From Oscillospiraceae bacterium (GTDB lineage: Bacteria; Bacillota; Clostridia; Oscillospirales; Ruminococcaceae), in contig JAHHUE010000055.1 of assembly GCA_020024155.1 (NCBI GenBank), forward strand, positions 1 through 10,568: DNA of 10,568 bases. The letters run 5' to 3'. Of the stretch, positions 1 to 5,894 are shown piece by piece. The translations under genes and the position numbers were made by a program. How positions within the stretch are numbered: position 1 is the stretch's first letter; every line of letters starts with the position of its first letter. A model generated the notes under the pieces. That model did not search any database. It was not told where the DNA came from and saw only the letters and a list, made by a program, of their open reading frames with translations.

Positions 1-1
1 T

Positions 2-508
2 AATTTTTTAAATCATCAATTAGATGTTCAGTTATTGAATGAAATAGGTAAAGAATTTAAAAGATTGTTTGCTGATAAAGAAATAAATAAAATTCTTACA
101 ATAGAAGCTTCCGGTATTGCAATAGCAAGTATTACTGCACAGTATTTTGACAATGTTCCGGTTGTTTTTGCCAAAAAAGCGAAAAGTAAAAATATAGATG
201 GCGATGTATATACAAGCACTGTTCATTCATTCACATATGGCAAAGAATATACAATTACAGTATCAAAAAAATATCTTAATGAAAACGATAAAGTTTTGAT
301 TATTGATGATTTTCTTGCAGTTGGAAAAGCAATGGACGGATTACTTGATGTAGTAAGTCAATCAGGGGCAGAAGTTAGTGGTATCGGTATTGTTATTGAA
401 AAAGGTTTCCAAAACGGAGGAGATAAACTTAGAGAAAAAGGATACAATCTCCACAGCCTTGCAATAGTTGACAGTATGGAAGATTGTATAATTAAATTTA
501 GAGACTAA
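2..508 (+). CDS. xpt: Xanthine phosphoribosyltransferase, N-terminus cut by window edge
   Basis: This enzyme joins xanthine to PRPP to make XMP in cytosolic purine salvage. The frame is open from base 2 and already reads NFLNHQLDVQLLNEIGKEF, the conserved N-terminal block of Xpt, so the TTG at 35 is internal and the gene begins outside the window. 168 residues are visible against about 190 in the family, so roughly 22-25 are missing. LTIEASGIAIASI (base-binding region) and the PRPP-binding loop VLIIDDFLAVGKA (bases 293-331) are clear. Usual Xpt sequences have Asn in that loop (DDFLANG); here it is Val. The C-terminal block GIGIVIEKGFQNGGDKL also fits the family. It ends just before a strong terminator. 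Many Firmicute xpt genes are controlled by a purine riboswitch, but any such leader would lie off the left edge and cannot be judged. Confidence 0.95.
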   Translation, partial: NFLNHQLDVQLLNEIGKEFKRLFADKEINKILTIEASGIAIASITAQYFDNVPVVFAKKAKSKNIDGDVYTSTVHSFTYGKEYTITVSKKYLNENDKVLIIDDFLAVGKAMDGLLDVVSQSGAEVSGIGIVIEKGFQNGGDKLREKGYNLHSLAIVDSMEDCIIKFRD

Positions 509-514
509 AAAATT

Positions 515-543
515 AAACCCCTCTCACTAAGAGAGGGGTTTTG
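515..543. terminator. Bidirectional rho-independent terminator between xpt and the convergent small gene
   Basis: An 11-bp perfect stem (515-525 with 531-541, core CCCCTCTC/GAGAGGGG) has a 5-base loop ACTAA. On the + strand it ends in a short T run just after xpt. On the - strand the stem is followed by an AATTTTTT tract, and the gene at 557-751 ends 16 bases away, so it probably serves both transcripts. Confidence 0.9.
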
Positions 544-556
544 TATGTGATTGTAT

Positions 557-751
557 CTAGTCAGTAATTTCTTTTATAATATTTTCTCCAGCTTTTGTTA
601 AAATTCTCTTGCTTGCCTTTGCTTTTTGCATTGCTTTTTGTGTTGCAGATTTATTTTCATTCATACACATTGCACTTGCAGCAGTCAGAGCAGTGCCAAC
701 AGCTGCACCAATAGCCATAGAACAAACCACATTCATACAATTTTTATTCAT
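557..751 (-). CDS. Small hypothetical protein with hydrophobic N-terminal helix
   Basis: I do not recognise a named family. The 64-residue product has three visible parts: a short N-terminus with Cys at 5 and 10, a glycine/alanine-rich hydrophobic stretch (about 8-29, MAIGAAVGTALTAASAM) long enough for one membrane helix or a signal-like segment, and a basic Lys/Ala-rich tail (QKAMQKAKASKRILTKAG, about 38-55) that could form an amphipathic helix. It is supported as real by a strong ribosome site, AAGGAG, 9 bases before the ATG, and by a shared terminator at its 3' end. It is convergent with xpt and divergent from trmL, so it is its own transcription unit. It resembles in layout the short YtxH-like or membrane-tethered proteins of Firmicutes, but that is only an analogy of shape, not a family assignment. 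Confidence 0.7.
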   Translation of the reverse strand: MNKNCMNVVCSMAIGAAVGTALTAASAMCMNENKSATQKAMQKAKASKRILTKAGENIIKEITD

Positions 752-823
752 TTCAAATACTCCTTAATATTTAAACTTGTATTTATTATTATGTATTTTA
801 TATTACATAATATTTATTTAGAA

Positions 824-846
824 TGTGAAAATTTTTAAATTTCACA
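824..846. promoter_or_regulatory. Inverted repeat TGTGAAA-N9-TTTCACA, candidate operator
   Basis: TGTGAAA (824-830) and TTTCACA (840-846) are perfect inverted copies with a 9-base AT centre. The site lies between the divergent small gene (557-751) and trmL, 18 bases upstream of the trmL -35 box. It could bind a dimeric regulator of either gene. No regulator is identified, and AT-rich DNA produces such palindromes by chance. Confidence 0.3.
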
Positions 847-864
847 TATAAATATCTATAACGC

Positions 865-893
865 TTTACTGTAAATATAGTTTGTGATATAAT
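865..893 (+). promoter_or_regulatory. Sigma-A promoter of trmL-degV
   Basis: A -35 box TTTACT (865-870), a 17-base spacer and a perfect -10 box TATAAT (888-893) are present, with an extended -10 TGA (885-887) directly before it. The predicted transcript starts near 900, giving a leader of about 45 bases before the trmL ATG at 947. Confidence 0.8.
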
Positions 894-946
894 CTAAAAT
901 AGAATACTGTGTTTATTTGTATTTAAAATAGAGAAAAGAGAATAAA

Positions 947-1447
947 ATGAAAAGTATAAATATTGTACTGTTACAACCTCAAATACCACAGAATACAGGT
1001 AATATAGCAAGAACTTGTGCTGCAACAAATGCAAAATTACATCTTGTTGGTCCAATGGGATTTGTTATAGAAGATAAAAAATTAAAGCGTGCAGGTCTTG
1101 ACTATTGGGATAAACTTGGTGTATCATATTACGATAGCACTGAAGAATTTTTCCAGAAAAATGCTGATGGTAAATTTTATTATTTCACAACAAAAGCTAA
1201 GAATAAATATACGGATGTATCATACGAGGATAATGTATATATAGTTTTTGGCAGAGAAGATAGAGGTATAGATGAGGATATTCTATACAATAATCCAGAC
1301 ACATGTGTGAGAATGCCGATGCTTACAAATATCAGAAGTCTTAATTTATCAAACACTGTTGCAATTGCAACTTATGAAATTTTAAGACAATGGAACTTTG
1401 AAGGCTTTGAAACACATGGAAATTTGACAAAATATAATTGGGAGTGA
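947..1447 (+). CDS. trmL: tRNA (cytidine/uridine-34 2'-O)-methyltransferase TrmL
   Basis: TrmL is a SPOUT-class enzyme that uses S-adenosylmethionine to 2'-O-methylate the wobble base of certain leucine tRNAs in the cytosol. At 166 residues it is of typical length for the minimal YibK/CspR type. The three SPOUT motifs are intact: PQIPQNTGNIARTC (11-24), the VFGREDRGID segment (100-109), and the C-terminal knot segment IRSLNLSNTVAIATYEILRQ (129-148) that forms the trefoil knot and cofactor pocket. The ATG at 947 is preceded by a modest purine-rich site (AAGAG, 936-940) and the start aligns with the family (MKSINIVLLQPQIPQNTG). The next gene begins 5 bases after its stop, with that gene's ribosome site inside the trmL end, so the two are translationally linked. 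Assignment is secure at family level; the exact tRNA target is inferred from E. coli TrmL. Confidence 0.95.
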   Translation: MKSINIVLLQPQIPQNTGNIARTCAATNAKLHLVGPMGFVIEDKKLKRAGLDYWDKLGVSYYDSTEEFFQKNADGKFYYFTTKAKNKYTDVSYEDNVYIVFGREDRGIDEDILYNNPDTCVRMPMLTNIRSLNLSNTVAIATYEILRQWNFEGFETHGNLTKYNWE

Positions 1448-1452
1448 TACCA

Positions 1453-2301
1453 TTGAAAATTAAAATTATTACAGACTCAGCCTGCGATATACCAGTATCA
1501 GAAAAATTATCTAATGTAGAAATTATGAATTTTCATATAGCAATAAATGGGGAAGACCATGAAGAAAGAGTGGACTTTTCTATGGAAGAGTTTTATGAAA
1601 TTCTTGAAAAATGTGAACGTATTCCAACAACAGCTCACATAACAATGATAGATTTTTGCGAAAAATATCGTGAATTAGTTGAAGATGGAGTTACAGATAT
1701 TATTCATGTAACAATAAATAGCCTTGGCAGTGCAACATATAATGCTGCTATTATGGCAAAACAAATGTTTATAGATGAAAACCCAGACAGCAATGTTAAC
1801 ATAACAGTAATTGACAGTAAAACTTATTCTATGGCATATGGTTATCCTATTATTTGTGCAGATAAAATGATAAATAATGGGGATAAACCAGAGCAAATTA
1901 TAGAATATTTTAAAAATACATTTGCAAAAACAGAAGTTCTTTTGGGAACATATTCACTTAAATTTATGAAAAAATCCGGTAGAATTTCTGCAGCAGCAGC
2001 TTTTGCAGGTGAACTTATGGGATTTCGTCCTGTTATTCTTATGAAAGACGGAAAAACTGAGGTTATCCAAAAAGCAAGAGGAGATAAAATGCTTGCACCT
2101 GCTATGGCAGCAAAACTTAAAGAAAGAATATCAGATGATATGGAATACTGCATTGGTTGTACAGACCAAGCAAGTAGAGAGGCAGTTAAGGTTTGCACAG
2201 AAATTATGGGTAAAGAACCTGTGATGATTTTTAACCTTGGAAGTGCAGTATCTATAAATGCTGGTCCTCACAGTATAGGTATTGTTTACCTATGTAAATA
2301 A
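1453..2301 (+). CDS. DegV-family fatty-acid-binding protein
   Basis: DegV proteins are cytosolic lipid-binding proteins; some (FakB) present fatty acids to the kinase FakA for phosphorylation. I start the gene at TTG 1453 because GGAG (1441-1444) lies 8 bases before it; the TTG at 1438 is in frame but overlaps this ribosome site. That gives 282 residues beginning MKIKIITDSACDIP, the normal DegV opening. Other family blocks are the loop IPTTAHITMIDF (normally a TSQPS-like loop, here altered to TTAHIT), INSLGSATYNAA, VIDSKTYSMAYGYP, LKFMKKSGRIS, and the C-terminal NAGPHSIGIVYL. It is co-transcribed with trmL, an arrangement that implies no shared pathway. No fakA is visible here, so whether it acts as a FakB or binds another lipid is unknown. 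The altered ligand-loop residues suggest a divergent paralogue. Confidence 0.9.
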   Translation: MKIKIITDSACDIPVSEKLSNVEIMNFHIAINGEDHEERVDFSMEEFYEILEKCERIPTTAHITMIDFCEKYRELVEDGVTDIIHVTINSLGSATYNAAIMAKQMFIDENPDSNVNITVIDSKTYSMAYGYPIICADKMINNGDKPEQIIEYFKNTFAKTEVLLGTYSLKFMKKSGRISAAAAFAGELMGFRPVILMKDGKTEVIQKARGDKMLAPAMAAKLKERISDDMEYCIGCTDQASREAVKVCTEIMGKEPVMIFNLGSAVSINAGPHSIGIVYLCK

Positions 2302-2312
2302 AACTAAACTCT

Positions 2313-2407
2313 ACAGAAGCCTTCAAGCTTTTCTTCTGTCAGTATATAAAGCTTTCAAAACAAAAAATTACAATGTACGGTTGAAAGCTTTCAACCGTAT
2401 TTTTTTA
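2313..2407 (+). promoter_or_regulatory. Structured queT leader: candidate riboswitch or attenuator
   Basis: Stem P1 pairs ACAGAAG (2313-2319) with CTTCTGT (2333-2339). The P1 loop contains AAGCTTT (2325-2331), which can pair with AAAGCTT (2348-2354) downstream of P1, giving an H-type pseudoknot. The overlapping segment GCTTTCAA (2351-2358) can instead pair with TTGAAAGC (2381-2388), the 5' arm of the terminator that follows; the same GCTTTCAA recurs at 2387-2394 as part of the terminator's 3' half. The two folds exclude each other. QueT genes are often controlled by preQ1 riboswitches, so a preQ1-type OFF switch is the natural inference. I could not match the sequence to the preQ1-I consensus from memory, so the class is left open. 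Confidence 0.6.
2376..2407 (+). terminator. Intrinsic terminator in the queT leader
   Basis: A perfect 24-base palindrome (2376-2399, core ACGGTTGAAAG/CTTTCAACCGT) folds to a 10-bp stem with an AGCT tip and is followed by a run of T from 2400 to 2406. It ends only 20 bases before the queT ATG, leaving no room for a separate promoter downstream, so queT must be transcribed through it. It may also end readthrough from trmL-degV. Confidence 0.85.
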
Positions 2408-2426
2408 TGAGTAAAAAGGAGAAAAA

Positions 2427-2951
2427 ATGAAAAAAAGTAAAATAATTTCAAGACAAGCCATGATAGCAGCAATATATGCAGTATTAAGCCTTGCACTATC
2501 TTTTATTTCTTTTGGCACAGTACAGGTGAGAGTAAGTGAAGCATTAACTCTTTTGCCAATATTTGCTTTTAGCAATGTATGGGGTGTAACAATTGGTTGC
2601 TTTATAACAAACCTTGTTGGATTTTTTACAGGGGCTAATATTCTTGGTGCTTTTGATATTCTTTTTGGCACATTAGCAACTTTTACTGCTGCAATACTTA
2701 GCTATGCACTTAGAAATATAAGATTTAAAAAACTTCCAATATTATCAGCAATACCACCGATATTAGTAAATGCTATTGTAATAGGTGCAGAGCTTTGCAT
2801 TCTTATAAACAATGGAAAATTTAATATGGCTATATTTGGAGTACAAGCATTATCAGTTGGTTTAGGACAGCTTTTAAGCTGTGGTGTAATCGGTATGGTT
2901 ATGGTAAAAGCAATAGAGAAGAATAATAAACTTAAAGAATATTTATCATAA
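2427..2951 (+). CDS. queT: QueT-family queuosine precursor transporter (ECF S component)
   Basis: QueT (DUF988 family) is the membrane substrate-binding subunit of an ECF transporter, thought to bring queuosine precursors such as preQ1 or queuine into the cell with the shared EcfA/A'/T module, which is not in this window. The 174-residue protein is almost wholly hydrophobic, with about five to six membrane helices. Family signatures are RVSEALTLLP (35-44, after the short first helix), NILGAFDILFGTLAT (71-85), PPILVNAIVIG (110-120) and ALSVGLGQLL (141-150, where many relatives have GE). The ATG is set by AAAGGAG (2415-2421) with a 5-base spacer. It forms its own unit, controlled through the leader terminator upstream and closed by a terminator downstream. 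The queuosine role is inferred from the family; no queuosine biosynthesis gene is adjacent. TrmL upstream also modifies tRNA wobble bases, but that adjacency may be coincidence. Confidence 0.88.
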   Translation: MKKSKIISRQAMIAAIYAVLSLALSFISFGTVQVRVSEALTLLPIFAFSNVWGVTIGCFITNLVGFFTGANILGAFDILFGTLATFTAAILSYALRNIRFKKLPILSAIPPILVNAIVIGAELCILINNGKFNMAIFGVQALSVGLGQLLSCGVIGMVMVKAIEKNNKLKEYLS

Positions 2952-2998
2952 TATTAAATAAAATTTAATTAGCTTATATACTTAGATTAGAAATAAAT

Positions 2999-3036
2999 AA
3001 AAAGACATACTTTCTTTAAGATAGTATGTCTTTTTT
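2999..3036 (+). terminator. Rho-independent terminator after queT
   Basis: A 13-bp stem (2999-3011 with 3023-3035, core AAAGACATACT/AGTATGTCTTT) has an 11-base loop and a T6 run (3031-3036) as part of its 3' side. It lies about 50 bases after the queT stop. Confidence 0.9.
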
Positions 3037-3128
3037 CATATAGTGTGATAAAACGAGAAATAATATTATTGCATATATAAATATTTTATAAATAAAAAAG
3101 CATAATATAAATAAGAAAACAATATACC

Positions 3129-3478
3129 ATGTTAGTTCTAAGAGTGGATAAAATATTTTATGAATAAAAATTAAAAATACAGGATATATACATCTTTTTT
3201 CTGAAAGTTATATCTAATCTCTATCGAAGTTATTAGATATAATAAACTTTGAAAAATCAATACTCTATGTTGGAATAAATATTTCTGATGATGGTGGTTT
3301 TGGCCATTATATAGGACATCAATATTTGTTTGACATTGAAGATAATTTTATACCATAAAATAAATTGTTAGGTGTGACAAAATACCCTTGTTATATTTTA
3401 GGTAGAGAAGTTTCATTAGAGTTGCGAGATTAAACATATTCGGATACTTCTAACAGAGATAATTGCATTGTATATTAG
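3129..3478 (+). pseudogene. Possible decayed coding remnant
   Basis: The 3037-3550 gap has no intact gene. Within it one frame reads a protein-like stretch from 3218 to a TAA at 3356 (including LYVGINISDDGGFGHYIGHQ). The same frame then continues past the stop as NKLLGVTKYPCYILGREVSL to a TAA at 3431, and then on to a TAG at 3476. Upstream, another frame starts at ATG 3129 (MLVLRVDKIFYE, stop, then more). The pieces look less low-complexity than the surrounding AT-rich DNA, as expected of a gene broken by two or more stops and a frameshift. No ribosome site precedes ATG 3129 and I recognise no family, so chance open sequence is a real alternative. Confidence 0.3.
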
Positions 3479-3550
3479 GTAATGCAGTATTTTTGTATAA
3501 TTTTCAATATACACACTCAGTAATAATGGAAGCCAAAAATGTAAAGAAAC

Positions 3551-3580
3551 AAAAAAGCCACGGAATAACCGTGGCTTTAA
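3551..3580 (-). terminator. Rho-independent terminator of gap
   Basis: A 10-bp stem (3554-3563 with 3569-3578, AAAGCCACGG/CCGTGGCTTT) has a 5-base loop. Read on the - strand it is followed by TTTTTTGTTT. It lies 11 bases beyond the gap stop codon. Confidence 0.92.
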
Positions 3581-3590
3581 AAAATCAATA

Positions 3591-4610
3591 TTATTCAGCG
3601 TCAACAGCTGCCATATGTTTGATAAGTTCAAGAACTTTGTTGGAGTAACCTGTTTCGTTATCGTACCAAGAAACGAGTTTAACAAATTGTTCATTGAGCA
3701 TAATACCAGCTTTAGCATCAAAAACAGATGTGTGTTTTTCACCGTAGAAGTCAGAAGAAACAACATCTTCGTCACAGTAAGCAAGAATACCTTTCATGCT
3801 ACCTTCACTAGCATTTTTGATTGTTGTACAGATTTCTTCATAAGTTGTTGGTTTAGCAAGTCTAACTGTAAGGTCAACAACAGAAACATCCAATGTTGGA
3901 ACACGGAAAGCCATACCTGTGAGTTTGCCTTTGAGTTCTGGAATTACCAAAGCACAAGCTTTAGCAGCACCAGTTGAAGATGGAATAATGTTGCCAGCTG
4001 CTGCACGACCACCTCTCCAGTCTTTTGCTGAAGGACCATCAACTGTTTTTTGTGTAGCTGTTGTTGCGTGAACTGTTGTCATAAGACCTTCAACGATACC
4101 AAATTCATCGTTGATAACTTTAGCCAAAGGAGCAAGACAGTTTGTTGTGCAAGAAGCGTTGGAAACAACTTTCATATCACTTGTGTAGCTGTTTTCATTA
4201 ACACCACAAACAAATGTTGGTGTTTCTTTATCTTTTGCAGGAGCAGAGATAACAACTTTTTTAGCACCAGCTTTAAGGTGAGCTTGGCATTTTTCTGTTG
4301 TTGTGAATACACCTGTTGATTCTACAACATAATCTGCACCAACTGTACCCCATGGAATTTCTTCTGGGTTTTTAAATGCAAAGAATGGAACATTGTGACC
4401 ATTTACGAGAAGACCTGTTTCTGTTGAAGAAACTTCGCCATCAAAACGACCGTGAACTGTATCAAATTTTGTCATGTAAGCTGCATACTCTGGAGCGATG
4501 AATGGGTCATTAACACCAACGATTTCGTAAACTTCTGGGTTTGCCATTGCTGCTCTAAAAACGAGACGACCAATACGGCCAAAGCCGTTAATACCAATTT
4601 TAATTGCCAT
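3591..4610 (-). CDS. gap: Glyceraldehyde-3-phosphate dehydrogenase, NAD type
   Basis: The enzyme oxidises and phosphorylates glyceraldehyde 3-phosphate to 1,3-bisphosphoglycerate in cytosolic glycolysis. The start is the ATG at 4610 because AGGAGG lies 9 bases upstream and the protein then begins MAIKIGINGFGRIGR, the Rossmann NAD loop; the frame is open a further 17 codons upstream to a TTG, which is not credible. The product has 339 residues, the family norm. Catalytic Cys154 sits in SNASCTTNC, the partner His181 in MTTVHATTATQ, the phosphate-site residues in SSTGAAKA, and the C-terminal signature is WYDNETGYS (315-323; Thr where many have Met). Asp35 in GVNDP fits NAD rather than NADP use. 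The gene stands alone, without pgk or tpi beside it, and has its own terminator and candidate promoters. Confidence 0.98.
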   Translation of the reverse strand: MAIKIGINGFGRIGRLVFRAAMANPEVYEIVGVNDPFIAPEYAAYMTKFDTVHGRFDGEVSSTETGLLVNGHNVPFFAFKNPEEIPWGTVGADYVVESTGVFTTTEKCQAHLKAGAKKVVISAPAKDKETPTFVCGVNENSYTSDMKVVSNASCTTNCLAPLAKVINDEFGIVEGLMTTVHATTATQKTVDGPSAKDWRGGRAAAGNIIPSSTGAAKACALVIPELKGKLTGMAFRVPTLDVSVVDLTVRLAKPTTYEEICTTIKNASEGSMKGILAYCDEDVVSSDFYGEKHTSVFDAKAGIMLNEQFVKLVSWYDNETGYSNKVLELIKHMAAVDAE

Positions 4611-4679
4611 GATAAATAGCCTCCTGAATAATATATATTTTATTTTTAAAATTATTGTCAAAAAAATAACTTTACATAT

Positions 4680-4708
4680 ATGATATACAATTTGAATATT
4701 TAAGTCAA
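4680..4708 (-). promoter_or_regulatory. Candidate proximal gap promoter
   Basis: On the - strand, TTGACT (4708-4703) and TATCAT (4685-4680) are separated by 17 bases. The predicted start near 4673 gives a leader of about 63 bases. A short palindrome, AATGACT-T-AGTCATT (4707-4721), abuts the -35 box and may be an operator. Confidence 0.6.
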
Positions 4709-4785
4709 TGACTTAGTCATTAAAATATATTTCTTAAATTTGTATTTTTAAACCATAAAACTTTGTTAAATTCTCTAACAAGTCT

Positions 4786-4814
4786 ATAATATCATAAATT
4801 TTATTGATAGTAAA
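4786..4814 (-). promoter_or_regulatory. Candidate distal gap promoter
   Basis: On the - strand, TTTACT (4814-4809), a 17-base spacer and TATTAT (4791-4786) preceded by TGA give an extended -10 layout like the trmL promoter. It would add about 110 bases of leader to the proximal candidate. AT richness makes this less certain. Confidence 0.5.
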
Positions 4815-4862
4815 GTATAAACAACAAAAATACATAATAAAAGCAAATTAGTGAACAAAATT

Positions 4863-4910
4863 CTTGTACTTTATACTTGTACTTTACAAAAAAATAAAAT
4901 ATTATATAAT
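4863..4910 (+). promoter_or_regulatory. Promoter of kinase-like gene with tandem 11-bp repeats
   Basis: TTTACA (4883-4888), a 16-base spacer and a perfect TATAAT (4905-4910) form a good promoter for the gene at 4973, with a start near 4917. CTTGTACTTTA occurs twice in direct repeat, at 4863-4873 and 4876-4886, a 13-base period, and the second copy overlaps the -35 box. This is a plausible site for an activator or repressor that binds direct repeats. Confidence 0.6.
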
Positions 4911-4972
4911 TAATTTGTACATAAATGTAAATAAATGTTGAATTTTGTTGAAAACAGAAAAAGAGAGAGTAT

Positions 4973-5821
4973 ATGGGCATAGAAAATATGAATGGCGAAG
5001 ATAACAAGTTTATATTATCACAAGAAAACAATGAAAAAATAGAAAAGTATATAGATGTAATAAATGGTCAAATTAGAGAACCAACAGCAAGTATTTTTGC
5101 CTGTTTGCCTCTTTTAGCAGAAAGCATAAATGACCATAAAAATGAAAAATCAATGAAGACACTTCAAATAATATACAAAAAAGTATATACAATATTAAAA
5201 AGTGTAAATAATGTGACTTTGGCTACAAAATTATCATCAAATGTAAGTATACCAACTCAAGTAGTTGATTTTTCAGTTTTAGTTGACAGTGCTTTTTCAT
5301 CTTCAAAAATAGTTTTGCCAAATTATTGTACAGTTGATGTTAATATTCAAGATGGCATTATTGTAACCGGAAATTCAATGTTATTATCAATTGGTTTATT
5401 TAATTTAATATTAAACAGTTTAGATTATCGTGTTGAAGATGATGTTAAAATATCTGTTACTCTAAAAAAGGAAAAGAATAGATGTACTTTAATATATAGA
5501 GATAATTCAATAGGTGTTAAAGATGAGTTTATGAATGATATATTTAAGCCATATTTTTCTGTTAATCCTTACGGAGATGATGTAAGCGAAAATATGGGTC
5601 TTGGATTGTTTATCTTGGATTCGGCAGTTAAACATGCTAAGGGAACTATATTTTTTCAGTCAGAATTTTCTAAGGGAGTCAATATTGTTATATCTATTCC
5701 AGAATCAGATATTGACAAATCCAATGTAGTTAAAAGTCAACCAAAGAATTTTATGCTCAACAAATATAGTGATATGTTTGTTCAATTAAGCAAATATTGC
5801 ACATTACCAGATTTGATATAG
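4973..5821 (+). CDS. Soluble histidine-kinase-like ATPase lacking the H-box histidine
   Basis: The 282-residue protein has no membrane segment or signal peptide, so it should be cytosolic. Residues 20-90 look like a DHp helical hairpin, but the place of the usual SHELRTP H-box reads NGQIREP (31-37), with Gly in place of the phosphorylated His. Residues 100-245 form a HATPase_c domain: N-box NLILNS (144-149), G1 DNSIGV (177-182, Ser replacing the first Gly of DNGxG), F-box IFKPYFS (190-196) and an intact G2 NMGLGLFIL (207-215). About 37 residues follow the domain without a recognised motif. The start ATG 4973 has GAGAGAG (4963-4969) before it; ATG 4988 has no ribosome site. No response regulator gene is adjacent. 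ATP binding is plausible; autophosphorylation on a canonical histidine is not. It might be a pseudokinase, scaffold or anti-sigma-like protein. Confidence 0.75.
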   Translation: MGIENMNGEDNKFILSQENNEKIEKYIDVINGQIREPTASIFACLPLLAESINDHKNEKSMKTLQIIYKKVYTILKSVNNVTLATKLSSNVSIPTQVVDFSVLVDSAFSSSKIVLPNYCTVDVNIQDGIIVTGNSMLLSIGLFNLILNSLDYRVEDDVKISVTLKKEKNRCTLIYRDNSIGVKDEFMNDIFKPYFSVNPYGDDVSENMGLGLFILDSAVKHAKGTIFFQSEFSKGVNIVISIPESDIDKSNVVKSQPKNFMLNKYSDMFVQLSKYCTLPDLI

Positions 5822-5894
5822 AAATAAAGGACAAGGTGGTGCGATACATTTTGTTATTTTAAAAAGTATTTAATTATAGGATAAAAGGTGTTTT

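Noticed and set aside
35..508. xpt starting at TTG 35
   Set aside because: The conserved Xpt block NFLNHQ is encoded upstream of 35 in the same frame, so the gene is cut by the window edge and 35 is internal.
824..846. Rex operator
   Set aside because: Rex sites are about 18 bases with a short centre; this palindrome is 23 bases with a 9-base centre.
1842..2198. 118-codon - strand frame inside degV
   Set aside because: It is fully antisense to a conserved DegV protein and lacks its own ribosome site or promoter.
2275..2293. Hairpin ATAGGTA/TACCTAT at the end of degV
   Set aside because: It lies largely within coding sequence, has no T run and no clear link to the queT leader fold.
2313..2360. 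Direct call as a preQ1-I riboswitch
   Set aside because: The topology and target gene fit, but the conserved loop and tail sequence I remember for that class are not evident, so only an unassigned leader is reported.
3463..3648. 61-codon + strand frame
   Set aside because: It runs through the gap terminator hairpin into the 3' end of gap on the opposite strand, has no ribosome site and no protein-like character.
4611..4661. N-terminal extension of the gap protein by 17 residues
   Set aside because: The extension would translate the AGGAGG ribosome site and lies before the universal MAIKIGINGFGR start; it is an untranslated leader.
4863..4887. CRISPR-like repeats
   Set aside because: There are only two 11-base copies, 2 bases apart, with no spacers and no cas genes.
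5822..5894. Very short frame from GTG 5837 after the kinase-like gene
   Set aside because: It encodes only eight residues; AAAGGA upstream looks like a ribosome site, but nothing else supports a peptide.
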